A stretch of DNA of 64,000 nucleotides from Micromonospora sp. R77 (GTDB taxonomy: Bacteria; Actinomycetota; Actinomycetes; Mycobacteriales; Micromonosporaceae), in assembly GCF_022747945.1 (NCBI RefSeq), contig NZ_JALDST010000001.1, positions 6,944,001 through 7,008,000 on the forward strand, written 5' to 3'. Of this stretch, positions 12,401 through 21,300 are shown piece by piece; the stretch's first letter is position 1; each line of letters starts with the position of its first letter. The position numbers and the translations under genes are program-made. Below the pieces are notes generated by a model. That model saw nothing but the letters and a program-made list of their open reading frames with translations. It ran no database searches and had not been told where the DNA came from.

Positions 12401-14327
12401 CCAGGACCGTGACGGTCGGTTCGGCGCGCTCCAGGACGACCTGGAACGGCTCGCCGTCGACGGCCGCGTACACGGTGCGCAGCACCTCGTGCCGGTCGGT
12501 CACGTCGCGCGCCGCCGCGGTGAGCGCCGCCGGTTCGAGGGGCCGGTCCAGTCGCAGCACCACCGGGATGTTGTAGATCCGGTCGGCGCCGTCCATCTCG
12601 GTGAGGAACCACAGCCGGCGCTGGGCGTACGACAGGGGCACCAGGTCCGGCCGGTGGGCCGGGGTGAGCGGCGCCCGGGCCCCGGTGCCGGTCAGCGCGC
12701 CAATGCGGCGGTCCAGCCCGGCGACGGTCGGGTCGAGGAAGAAGTCCCGCAGGCCGACCTCGACGCCGAGCACCGCGCGGACCCGGTTGACCAGTTTCGT
12801 GGCGAGCAGCGAGTGGCCGCCGGAGCGGAAGAAGTTGTCGTGCCGGCCGATCCGGTCGGTGCCGAGCGCGGCGGCGAAGAGACCGCAGAGGATCTCCTCC
12901 CGCGCACTGAGCGGCCCGTCGGCCTGCGGGGTCGCCGCGTCGACGGTCGGGGCGGTCACCAGCCGGGCGCGGCGCTCGGCCAGGCCGGTGCGCTCGGCGT
13001 CGGTGAGCACGTCGAGGGTGCCGACCGGGCTGGCCGGGTCGGCGGCGACGGCCCGCAGCAGGCGCAGGTAGACCTCCAGCAGCAGCCGCGCGGTGGCCTC
13101 GTCGAAGAGGTCCGCCGCGTACTGGAACCACACCTCCACCCCGGCGGGCGTCCCGTCGTCGTCGCGGACCTCGGTGCCGAAGACGGTCAGGTCGAACTTG
13201 GCGGCCTCCAGGGTGGCGGGTCGGACGGTGGCGGGCAGGTCGCCGAGGCGCAGCCCGGCCGGCGGGGCCGTGTCGACCGTCAGCATCACCTGGAAGAACG
13301 GGTGGTGGCCCAGCGACCGGTCCGGGTTGAGCCGCTCCACCACCAGGTCGAACGGCACCTCCTCGTGCGCGTACGCGGCCAGGTCGGCGTCCCGCACCCG
13401 CGCCACCAGCTCCGCGAAGGCCGGATCCCCGGAGACGTCGGTCCGCAGCACCACCGTGTTGACGAAGAAGCCCACCAGGTCGTGCAGCGCCTCGTCGGGC
13501 CGGCCGGCGACCGGCGCGCCGATCGGCACGTCCGTCCCGGCGCCCAGCCGGGTCAGGGTGGCCGCCAGCCCCGCCTGGAGCACCATGAACATGCTGGCCC
13601 GCCGGGTACGGGCCAGGTCGGCGAGGCGCCGGTGGCTGTCGGCGTCCAGCCAGCCGGTGACGGTGCCGCCGCGCCGGGTCGCCTCGGCGGTACGCGGCCG
13701 GTCCAGCGGCAGGTCCAGCACCGGCGGCAGGTCGGCGAGGGTCTGCCGCCACCAGGCGAGCTGGGTGCTCAGCAGGCTGTCCGGGTCGGACTCCTCCCCC
13801 AGCAGCTCCTGCTGCCAGAGGGTGTAGTCGGCGTACTGCACCGGCAGCGGCTCCCAGTCCGGCGCGGTCCGGGCCACCCGGGCCGCGTACGCCGCGGAGA
13901 GGTCACGCAGCAGCGGACCGGTGGACGCGCCGTCGGTGGCGACGTGGTGCAGCAGCAGCACCAGCACCGACCGGTCCGGGCCGGTCACCAGCAGCCGGAC
14001 CCGCAGCGGCGGCTGCCCGGCGATGTCGAAGGTGCCGGCGGTGAACTCGGCCACCAGCTCGTCGACCTGGTCGGGCCCGCAGTCGCGGACCGACACCTCC
14101 ACGGCGGTTTCGGTCAGCACGTGCTGGACGGGCTCGCCGTCCACCGACGGGAAGACGGTGCGCAGCACCTCGTGCCGGTGCACCAGGTCGGCGAGGGCCG
14201 CGCCCAGCGCCGCCAGGTCCGGCACCCCGGCCAGGGCCAGCACCACCGGCGCGTTGTACGTCGACGAGGGCCCCTCCAGCCGGTTCAGGAACCACAACCG
14301 GCGTTGCGCGTACGACAACGGGATCAC
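9462..14327 (-). CDS. NRPS, C-PCP-C-A*-PCP with degenerate, frameshifted A domain
   Basis: NRPS subunit of 1621 aa. The GTG start at 14327 follows a GGAGGAG. Order: C (HHVATDG near residue 126); PCP1 (GGHSL near 505) directly after C, so this module has no A domain; C (HHIAGDG near 689); an A-like region at about 1023-1494; PCP2 ([10 protein letters not shown] near 1535). The A-like region is decayed. The A3 phosphate loop reads [12 protein letters not shown] instead of a TSGSTG motif, the A8 region is unrecognisable, and the A10 lysine is replaced (DGRLDR). Between about 10,430 and 9,985 the A homology ([21 protein letters not shown]) lies in a different frame, so a one-base loss is followed by a one-base gain. 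The frame stays open throughout. Both carriers must be charged by an A domain elsewhere. C1 closely resembles the first C domain of the next subunit. Confidence 0.9.
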   Translation of the reverse strand: MIPLSYAQRRLWFLNRLEGPSSTYNAPVVLALAGVPDLAALGAALADLVHRHEVLRTVFPSVDGEPVQHVLTETAVEVSVRDCGPDQVDELVAEFTAGTFDIAGQPPLRVRLLVTGPDRSVLVLLLHHVATDGASTGPLLRDLSAAYAARVARTAPDWEPLPVQYADYTLWQQELLGEESDPDSLLSTQLAWWRQTLADLPPVLDLPLDRPRTAEATRRGGTVTGWLDADSHRRLADLARTRRASMFMVLQAGLAATLTRLGAGTDVPIGAPVAGRPDEALHDLVGFFVNTVVLRTDVSGDPAFAELVARVRDADLAAYAHEEVPFDLVVERLNPDRSLGHHPFFQVMLTVDTAPPAGLRLGDLPATVRPATLEAAKFDLTVFGTEVRDDDGTPAGVEVWFQYAADLFDEATARLLLEVYLRLLRAVAADPASPVGTLDVLTDAERTGLAERRARLVTAPTVDAATPQADGPLSAREEILCGLFAAALGTDRIGRHDNFFRSGGHSLLATKLVNRVRAVLGVEVGLRDFFLDPTVAGLDRRIGALTGTGARAPLTPAHRPDLVPLSYAQRRLWFLTEMDGADRIYNIPVVLRLDRPLEPAALTAAARDVTDRHEVLRTVYAAVDGEPFQVVLERAEPTVTVLDVPAAELSRVVDAATGHVFDLAVEIPFRLWLLRLDDGGQVLVVLVHHIAGDGWSTGPLLRDLAVAYQARLTGTAPDWAPLPVQYADYTLWQRETLGAADDPDSPLGRQLAHWRAALDGVPEVLELPVDRPRPAVASHRGDVVPFGLDARTHEAVLRVARDTGATVFMVLQAALAALLSRLGAGTDIPIGTVIAGRGDEALDDLVGFFVNTLVLRTDVSGDPTFAELVARVRDTDLAAYDHQDLPFERLVEELNPNRSTAHHPLIQVTLVLQNTGAAQPSRTALAGVDVPFDTGTAKFDLTLAVREDHDGTTPRGIRGVLEYATDLFDRASAELIADRLGRLLRAVTADPGTPVGDLDLFTPAEHRRNTGGHGEYPAVGLADLVAAHAAATPAAVAVAVGSRRITYAELDADANRLARHLTASGVRRGDVVGVLLAPGPALPVAVLAALRAGAAYLPLDPALPDGALAARAATVTLAALLTDTAQATRLAGRPRTLLVDADDWRDRPADPPAVPGHPGDAAVVLVGDDGRAVPHPHRALVDAVVRAGSDTGADEVWLAWAPLSTGDFVASFWAALTTGARCVLPERVPPAPAALAALVAAQGVTALALPAAFLALLADEHPGVFAGLRQVVTGGEPPSVTHLAEVRRRHPGLRLVHAYGVWRRGRGRSPIRSTRRPPARPCRSPGTVTAATSWTSGCGRCPPASPASSTCAAPARPRAGPVAPPPGSSSTRATRPAGGCCAPATGRAGPRTAPCGCTVRWTRRACTAYPWIRSGWPRRSPRTRRSGGPRWSSAPTPRAGPPASGWSDTWSGPGAAVAVAELRRHAAQTLPEHLVPADLVVLATLPLTPDGRLDRAALPAPADATAAARDPRESRLRELFSEVLDGRPVDPHDNFFRIGGHSLLAVRLVNRIRAALSVEVTIRDVFQAPSVAALAERLAASAASAAPARPTLRRRAAPAPGNTAAGRDHPASPTAAAPAAR

Positions 14328-14454
14328 GGAAACTCCTCCTGCTCGACCACGACTGACCGTCGGTCGGCGCCGTGGAATCCACGAAATCGGTGTCCATAGG
14401 GGTCGACGTGCGAGCCGCCGACGGGGCGGCTCGCACGCCGGTGGTACGGGCAGG

Positions 14455-16260
14455 TCAGGCCGACGCGAGTCGGGCGTCGATGGCCCGGGCCAGGTCCCGC
14501 AGCTTCGGGTTCTCGTACACCGTCTTGACGGGCAGGCTCAGCCCCAGCTCGGCGCGGACCCGGGAGACCAGCTTGATCGCCAGCAGCGAGTGGCCGCCCA
14601 GCTTGAAGAAGTTGTCGTCGGCGCTGATCGACGGCGCGCCGAGCACCTGCGACCAGACCGTGGCGATCAGCTCCTCGACCCGGCCGGTGGGTCGCTCCCC
14701 CACCGGCGTGGCGGCCTGGGGGGCGGCGGTGGGGGCGGGCAGCGCCGCCCGGTCCAGCTTGCCGCTGTTGGTCAGCGGGAACTTCTCCAGCGCGACGAAC
14801 GCGGCGGGCACCATGTACGCCGGCAGGCTGTCCGCCGCCCGGTCCCGCAGCGTCGCCGGGTCGACCGGCCCGGTGGCCCGGTGGTAGGCGACCAGCATCG
14901 GCTCGCCCTGGTCCTCGCGGACCACCACGGCCACCTCGGCCACCGCCGGGTGGCCGGCCAGCACCGCCTCGATCTCGCCCAGTTCGATCCGGTGGCCGCG
15001 CACCTTCACCTGGCCGTCGACCCGGCCGAGGAACTCCAGCCGGCCGTCGGGCAGCTGCCGGCAACGGTCACCGGTGCGGTACATCCGCGCCCCGTCGACG
15101 GATTCCGGGTCGGCGACGAAGCGTTCCGCGGTCAGGCCGGGGCGGCGACGGTAGCCCCGGGCGACCCGGGAGCCGGCCAGGTAGAGCTCGCCCGGTTCCC
15201 CGGCGGCGACCGGGCGCAGGGCGTCGTCGAGCAGTCGCAGGTCGAGTCCGGGCAGGACGGTGCCGATGTGCGGCGGCCGGTCGCCGGTGATCCAGCCGGC
15301 GGTGGCGTCCACGACGCACTCGGTGGGGCCGTACACGTTGACCGCGCGGAGCACCCCGGACTCCACCAGGGCGGCGAGCCGGTCCCACAGCGACGGGCTG
15401 ATCGCCTCGCCGCCGACGAGCAGGGTCAGCGGCCGTCCCTCGGCACCCCGGCTCGACGCGGCGAGGTGTTCCAGCAGCGGCTCGGCGTGCGACGGGGTGA
15501 TGTCCAGGTCGGTCAGCGCGGCCCGTTCCACCAGCGCGCCGAGCAGTGCCGGGTCGGTGCGGGTCTGCTCGTCCAGCAGCACGACGGTGTCGCCGCGGCA
15601 GATCCGTACCCACTGCTGCACGGAGGCGTCGAAGGAGGGCGAGGCGTTCCAGCCGACCGTGCCGGCGTCCGCGCGGACGATGCCGGTGGACTCCAGCTCG
15701 GCCAGGAACGCGGCGACCGCGCCCCGGCTGACCTCGACGCCCTTGGGCCGGCCGGTGGAGCCGGAGGTGTAGATGACGTACGCGAGGGTGTCCGGGCCGA
15801 CCGGCACCGGCCGGTACCCGCCGGCCGGGCGGTCGTCCGGCGCGGCGAGCGCCGCCACCGGCACCTGGGGTACGTCTCCGACCAGCGGCTCGGCCGTCGC
15901 GTCGGCGACGACCACCAGGTCGGCGCGGGCGTCGTCGACCAGGTAGCGGCGCCGCTCGGCGGGCAGCCGCGGGTCCACCGGCAGGTACGCCGCCCCGGCG
16001 GTCAGCGTGCCGAACATCGCGGCCACCAGGTCGACGCCGCGAGGCAGGCAGAGCGCCACCACGGTCTCCGGCCCGACGCCGTGGCCGGCGAGCCGGCGGG
16101 CGATCCGGGCGGCGGAGTCCCGCAGTTCGGCGAAGGTGAGGCGGGTGTCGCCGCTGACCACGGCGATCCGGTCGGCGGGCGCGTCGGCCAGCCGGTCGAG
16201 CAGGTCCCGGGCCGCGGCCGGCGGGACGGTGAGGGTGGGGTCGACGAGGACGCTGGTCAT
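14455..16260 (-). CDS. Stand-alone NRPS A-PCP didomain, predicted glutamine-activating
   Basis: A 601-aa protein with a complete A domain ([43 protein letters not shown]) and a C-terminal carrier (FFKLGGHSLL near residue 545), but no C domain. Aligned to GrsA, the pocket residues read D-A-Q-D-L-G-V-V-D plus the A10 lysine. This is the glutamine code known from lichenysin synthetase. It starts 7 bp after the hydroxylase gene stops, so the two are translationally close. Such free A-PCP proteins activate an amino acid, hold it for tailoring, and pass it to another carrier or serve modules lacking a working A domain. Two downstream NRPS genes contain such modules. Identity as A-PCP is certain; glutamine is a code-based prediction. 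Confidence 0.93.
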   Translation of the reverse strand: MTSVLVDPTLTVPPAAARDLLDRLADAPADRIAVVSGDTRLTFAELRDSAARIARRLAGHGVGPETVVALCLPRGVDLVAAMFGTLTAGAAYLPVDPRLPAERRRYLVDDARADLVVVADATAEPLVGDVPQVPVAALAAPDDRPAGGYRPVPVGPDTLAYVIYTSGSTGRPKGVEVSRGAVAAFLAELESTGIVRADAGTVGWNASPSFDASVQQWVRICRGDTVVLLDEQTRTDPALLGALVERAALTDLDITPSHAEPLLEHLAASSRGAEGRPLTLLVGGEAISPSLWDRLAALVESGVLRAVNVYGPTECVVDATAGWITGDRPPHIGTVLPGLDLRLLDDALRPVAAGEPGELYLAGSRVARGYRRRPGLTAERFVADPESVDGARMYRTGDRCRQLPDGRLEFLGRVDGQVKVRGHRIELGEIEAVLAGHPAVAEVAVVVREDQGEPMLVAYHRATGPVDPATLRDRAADSLPAYMVPAAFVALEKFPLTNSGKLDRAALPAPTAAPQAATPVGERPTGRVEELIATVWSQVLGAPSISADDNFFKLGGHSLLAIKLVSRVRAELGLSLPVKTVYENPKLRDLARAIDARLASA

Positions 16261-16267
16261 GGCCGGC

Positions 16268-17302
16268 TCACTTCCCGTACGGCGTGGCGGCCGGGGCGGT
16301 CTGCGGGGCGCAGTCGGCGAGCGCCACCGGGTCGCCCATCGCCACGAGGATCTTGCGGGCGCCGGTGAACGCCTCCCGACCGTGCGCGCAGGAGATGTTG
16401 TCGACCATCAGCAGGTCGCCCTCCTGCCAGGTCTCCCGGACCGTCACCCGGTCGTAGACGGCGTTGATGGCGGCGACCTCGTCGGCCGTCAGCGCCGACC
16501 CGTCCCCCACGTACGTGTCGAACGGCAGCCCGTCCTCGCCGTACGTCTCCTGGAGCACCTCGCGCACGTCGGCGTCGAGGGTGTGCCGGTTCCAGAAGGC
16601 GTAGTGGTTGAACCAGGACCGCTCGCCGGTGAGCGGGTGGGTGACGATCGCCGAGCGGCGCTGCCGGGTGCGCAGCTCCCCGTCGGGCAGCCACTCGTGG
16701 CCGATCACGTTCTCCCGGCAGTACTCCTCGACCCCGGCCGGGTCCTCGGTGCCGAAGCTCTTGTGCCAGGGCAGCCCGGCCAGCTCGGAGAAGTTGCGGA
16801 CCAGCAGCCAGCCGTACGTCTCGAAGCGCTCGCGCAGGTCGGCGGGGATCTGCCGGAGGGCCTCGCGCATGTCGCCGACGGTGGTGGCGCCGCCGGTCTC
16901 CGGCGCGGTGACGCAGCCGAAGAGCAGGGTGCCCGGGAAGTCGAGGGTGTAGCTGTTCTCGTTGTGCAGCCGGATCGGTTGGGCGGCCGGCAGGTCGGTG
17001 GAGGAGAAGACCCCCTCGCCGAAGTCGGTACGCGGGGTGGCCTTCTCCCGGTAGCCGGTGCGCTGCGGCATCAGCACGTCCCGGACCCGGGCGAAGTCGG
17101 CGGTGTCGGTGACCGGCAGGCCGCGGATCATCAGGCTGCCGGAGCGGAGCAGCTCGGCGCGGATCGCCGCGCGGTGCGCGGTGACCCACGCGACGCCGGC
17201 GTCGAGGTCGTCGACCGGCGGGACGACGAGGACCGCCGGCTTGCCCGGCTCGCGGCGCACGTCGAGGTCGGTGGCGGGAACCGCCTGTGCGGTGGGTGAC
17301 AT
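16268..17302 (-). CDS. SyrP-like Fe(II)/2-oxoglutarate amino acid hydroxylase
   Basis: A 344-aa protein of the TauD/TfdA superfamily, closest in feel to the SyrP/AmbC/AmbD hydroxylases of NRPS clusters. Visible iron ligands are H113 and E115 in RLHNENSYT, with the distal H307 in CAHGRE. R316 is placed to bind 2-oxoglutarate. An H-x-E rather than H-x-D facial triad is typical of SyrP-type enzymes. The ATG at 17302 follows an AGGAGG. It lies between the type II thioesterase and the A-PCP gene. Family members usually beta-hydroxylate an amino acid while it is bound to a carrier, so the adjacent A-PCP, predicted to hold glutamine, is the obvious substrate. The family assignment is firm; substrate and stereochemistry are inferred. 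Confidence 0.9.
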   Translation of the reverse strand: MSPTAQAVPATDLDVRREPGKPAVLVVPPVDDLDAGVAWVTAHRAAIRAELLRSGSLMIRGLPVTDTADFARVRDVLMPQRTGYREKATPRTDFGEGVFSSTDLPAAQPIRLHNENSYTLDFPGTLLFGCVTAPETGGATTVGDMREALRQIPADLRERFETYGWLLVRNFSELAGLPWHKSFGTEDPAGVEEYCRENVIGHEWLPDGELRTRQRRSAIVTHPLTGERSWFNHYAFWNRHTLDADVREVLQETYGEDGLPFDTYVGDGSALTADEVAAINAVYDRVTVRETWQEGDLLMVDNISCAHGREAFTGARKILVAMGDPVALADCAPQTAPAATPYGK

Positions 17303-17330
17303 CAGGATCCTCCTGGAAGGTCGGGGTGGG

Positions 17331-18146
17331 TCAGGCGAATTCGGGCCGGACGGTGTCGCCGTCGAGGACCCCGGTGACGAGGGACAGGAACTCCTCGAGC
17401 TGCTGCTGGAAATAGAAGTGCCCGCCCGGCAGGACGTGGGTGGTGACGGGGCCGGCGGTGACCTCGGCCCAGCGGCCGAGCGCCTCGGCCGGCACCACCG
17501 GGTCGACGCTGCCGCCGACGACGGTGACCGGGCAGGTCAGCGGGGCGGCCACGGCCGAGCGGTAGGCGTCGTCGAGGGCGAAGTCGGCGCGGATCGACGG
17601 CAGCACCAGTTCCCGCAGCTCCGGCTCGTCGAGGATGCCGTCGTCGGTGCCGCCGCGCGCCTTGATGGCGGCGACCAGCGCGTCGTCGTCGAGCGTGTCC
17701 GGATGCACCGGGCTGGGGTTGGCCAGGAACGGCGCGCGGCACGCGGAGACGACCAGGGCGCGCGGCGCGCGGCCGGCGTCGGTGAGGGCGCGGGTGACCT
17801 CGTACGCGACCAGCGAGCCCATGCTGTGCCCGAGCACCACCAGGTCGTCGGTGTCGGCGGGCAGGCAGGCCAGGATCGGGTCGACCAGGTCGGCCATCCG
17901 CTCGGGCAGCGGCTCGCTGAACCGGGCGCCGCGGCCGGGGTACTGGCCGATGAGCAGGCGCACGCCGTCGGGCAGCAGGGCCCGCCACGGCGCGTACGCG
18001 TGGGCGTTGCCGCCGGAGTGCGGCAGCACCAGCAGCGAGGTGCGGTGCGGGGCGGTCGCGTCGCCGCCGGGCAGCACCCAGACGACGTCGTCGGGGGCCG
18101 GCATGTCGGGGTCGAGCTGTCGGGCAGAGTCCACGGTGCGCTCCAT
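17331..18146 (-). CDS. Type II thioesterase (editing)
   Basis: A 271-aa alpha/beta hydrolase of the external NRPS/PKS thioesterase family. Visible features are LVLPHSGGNAHAY near residue 39, the nucleophile elbow GHSMG with S108, and a C-terminal catalytic histidine in LPGGHFYF (about residue 243). The length fits the family. These enzymes remove wrong or stalled acyl groups from carrier domains, a useful function in a line with trans-loaded modules. It lies between the two-module NRPS and the hydroxylase, on the same strand, and is the only thioesterase visible. It is not the product-releasing domain. Confidence 0.93.
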   Translation of the reverse strand: MERTVDSARQLDPDMPAPDDVVWVLPGGDATAPHRTSLLVLPHSGGNAHAYAPWRALLPDGVRLLIGQYPGRGARFSEPLPERMADLVDPILACLPADTDDLVVLGHSMGSLVAYEVTRALTDAGRAPRALVVSACRAPFLANPSPVHPDTLDDDALVAAIKARGGTDDGILDEPELRELVLPSIRADFALDDAYRSAVAAPLTCPVTVVGGSVDPVVPAEALGRWAEVTAGPVTTHVLPGGHFYFQQQLEEFLSLVTGVLDGDTVRPEFA

Positions 18147-18305
18147 TCTTCGACGCGCGTCAGGGAAGGGGGAGAAACAGCGGAAATGGGAGTCGACGCT
18201 TGATCCGGGCGCACATCCGAAATCCCATTCACCTCGAGGCTAACGACGGTTTCCGGGCCGGAGCGGCAGTACGCGGGGCAGGTTTCCCCGGCACCGCCGC
18301 AGCCG

Positions 18306-21300
18306 TCACGGGCCCGGCTGTCCGCTGGGCAGCGGCGCTCCCGCCTCGGTGCGTCGCCGCAGCACCGGCCGGGTACGAGCCGGTCTGGCGGCCGGTAGCC
18401 GGTCGGTGAGGACGGCGATGGTGGGGGCCTGGAAGATGTCGCGGATGGTCAGTTCGACGCCGAGCACGGCGCGGGCCCGGGCGGCCAGGCGGGCGGCGAG
18501 CAGGGAGTGCCCGCCGAGGTCGAAGAAATTGTCGTCGATGCTCACCGTCGGCACGCCGAGGATTTCCGCGTAGAGACCGCAGAGCATTTCCTCGCGGGCG
18601 TCGCGGGCGGCCCGGCCGGTGCCGGCGGTGGGCGTGAATTCGGGCCGGGGCAGGGCGCGACGGTCGAGTTTGCCGTTGGCGGTCAGCGGCATCCGGTCCA
18701 GCACCAGCACGGCGGCGGGGACCATGTGGTCGGGCAGCCGCTCCCGCAGCCATGCCCGCACCTGCGCGCCGTCGATCGCTGGCGGCTCCGCCCGGTCCGG
18801 CGCGTCGACCGGGCGACTCGGATCGGTGCCGGCCGTCGGCGGCTCGGTGTGGGGGACGAGGTAGGCGATCAGGCGCAGTGTGCCCGTCGGGTCCGGTGCC
18901 GCGACGACGGCCGCCTGGGCGACCCTGTCGTGGCCCAGCAGCACGGTCTCGATCTCGCCGGGTTCGACCCGGAAGCCGCGCACCTTCACCTGACCGTCGA
19001 CCCGGCCCACGAAGTCCAGCACCCCGTCGGGCGTCCACCGGGCCAGGTCACCGGTCCGGTACAACCGCTCCCCCGGGCCACCGAACGGGTCCGCCACGAA
19101 CCGCTGCGCCGTCAACCCCGACCGGTTCAGATATCCGTGCGCCAACCCGACTCCGGCCAGGTACACCTCACCGACCACCCCCACCGGCACCGGCCGCAAC
19201 CGGTCGTCCAGGACGTAGGCCCGCTTGTTGGTCACCGCCCGACCGACGGGCACCGAGACGCCGCTGATGTCGGCCGGCACGTCGAAGGTGGTGGTGAAGC
19301 CCATCGACTCCGCCGGGCCGTAACCGTTGGCGACCCGCAGGCCCGGACAGCGCGCCAGGATCCGCGCGACGTGGGCCGCGGATGCGGCCTCCCCGCCGGT
19401 GAACGCCACCCGCACCCCGTCGAACGCCTCCGGGTACTCGTCCACCAGCAGGTTGAACAGGCCCGACGACAGCTGGAGCATCGACACCCCGTGCGCGCGG
19501 ACCAGCTCGGTGATCAGGCCGGGCTCCGGCCGCTGACCGGGCTGGAGCACGCAGGTGCCGCCGAACAGCAGCGCCCCCCAGAACTCCAGGGAGAACGCGT
19601 CCCACGACACCGGGGAGCACTGCAGGAACACCTCACCCGGCCCGAACGACGCGTACGACTGGCCGGCCAGCGAACCCACCAGCGCCCGGTGCGACGACAC
19701 CACGCCCTTCGGCACACCCGTCGAACCCGACGTGAACATCACACAGGCCACGTCACCCGGGTCCACCCGTACCCCGGGGTCGGTGTCGTCGTGGGTGGCG
19801 ATGAGGTCGGCGTCGGTGTCCACCCGGACCACCGGGCCGGTGGCAGCGGCGGCGACGCGGGGCGCGAGCGCGGCGCGGGTCACCAGGGCGGCGGCGCGTG
19901 TCTCGGTCAGCACCCAGCCCAGCCGCTCGTCGGGGAACTCCGGGTCCAGCACCGAATAGCCGGCACCCACCTTCACCGTCGCCAGCAACGTGACCGCGAA
20001 GTCGACGCCGCGCTCCAGCAGCACCCCCACCGTGTCGCCACGCCGCACCCCCACCGACCGCAGGTACGCCGCCAACCGGTTCGCCCGGCCGTCCAGCTCG
20101 CCGTAGGAGACCGCCACCCCGTCACCGACCAGGGCCACCGCGTCCGGGTCGGCCGCCACCCGCGCGGCGAACAGTCCGGCCAGCGACCCGTCCGGCACGT
20201 CGACGGCGGTGGCGTTCCAGTCGCGGACGACGGCGGCGTGTTCGGCGGGGTCGAGCACCTCGACGGTGTCGAGCGGGCGGGTCGGCTCGGCGAGCACCTG
20301 GTCCAGCACCCGCAGTAGGGCGGCGACCAGGCGTTCCACGGTGGCCGGGTCGAAGATGGCGGCGCTGTAGAGCAGGGCGCCGCCGATGCCGGCGTCCCCC
20401 TCGTCGCGCAGCAGGAACTCCAGGTCGAACTTGGCGCTGCCGGTGTCGACCACGCCGCCCCGGCCGCAGCGCAGACCGGGCAGGCGCAGGTCCGCGTCGG
20501 CGGCGCTGTCGAGGGCGAGGCAGACCTGGAACAGCGGGTGCCGGGCCAGCGAGCGGACCGGGTTGAGCGCCTCCAGGAGCAGGTCGAAGGGGAGCTCCTG
20601 GTGGGCGAGGGCGTCCAGGTCGGTGGCGCGTACCCGGGCCAGCAGCTCGGCGAAGGACGGGTTGCCGGAGGTGTCGGTCCGCAGCACGAGCGTGTTGACG
20701 AAGAACCCGACCAGGTCGTCCAGCGCCGGGTCGGAGCGGCCCGCGACGGGGGTGCCCAGAGGTACGTCGGTGCCGGCGCCGTACCGGGTGAGGGTCAGCG
20801 CGAGCGCCGCCTGGAGCACCATGAACGGGGTGCAGCGCTGCTGGCGGGCCAGTTCCCGGATCCGGCGGGTCGACTCGGGGTCGATCCGTACGGTCACCGC
20901 GCCGCCGGAGTGGTCGGCTTCCGCCGGCCGGGGCCGGTCCAGCGGCAGGGTGATCTCCTCGGGCAGTCCGGCGAGGGCGTTCCGCCAGTAGTCGAGTTCG
21001 GTGGTGTGCACGCTGGCCGGGTCGGCGGGGTCACCGAGCATGTCGCGCTGCCAGAGCGCGTAGTCGGCGTACTGGACGGGAAGCGGCGTCCACTCGGGGG
21101 CGTGCCCGGCGCGCCGGGCCGCGTACGCGGTGGCCAGGTCGCCGAAGAGCGGGCGCAGCGACTGTCCGTCGGTGGCGATGTGGTGCAGCAGGATCAGCAG
21201 CACATGCTCGTCGTCGGCGAGGTCGACGAGGGTGACCCGGATCGGCGGCGCGGCGGCGAGGTCGAACCCCTCGGTGGCAGCCTCGGCGAGCAGCCGGTCG

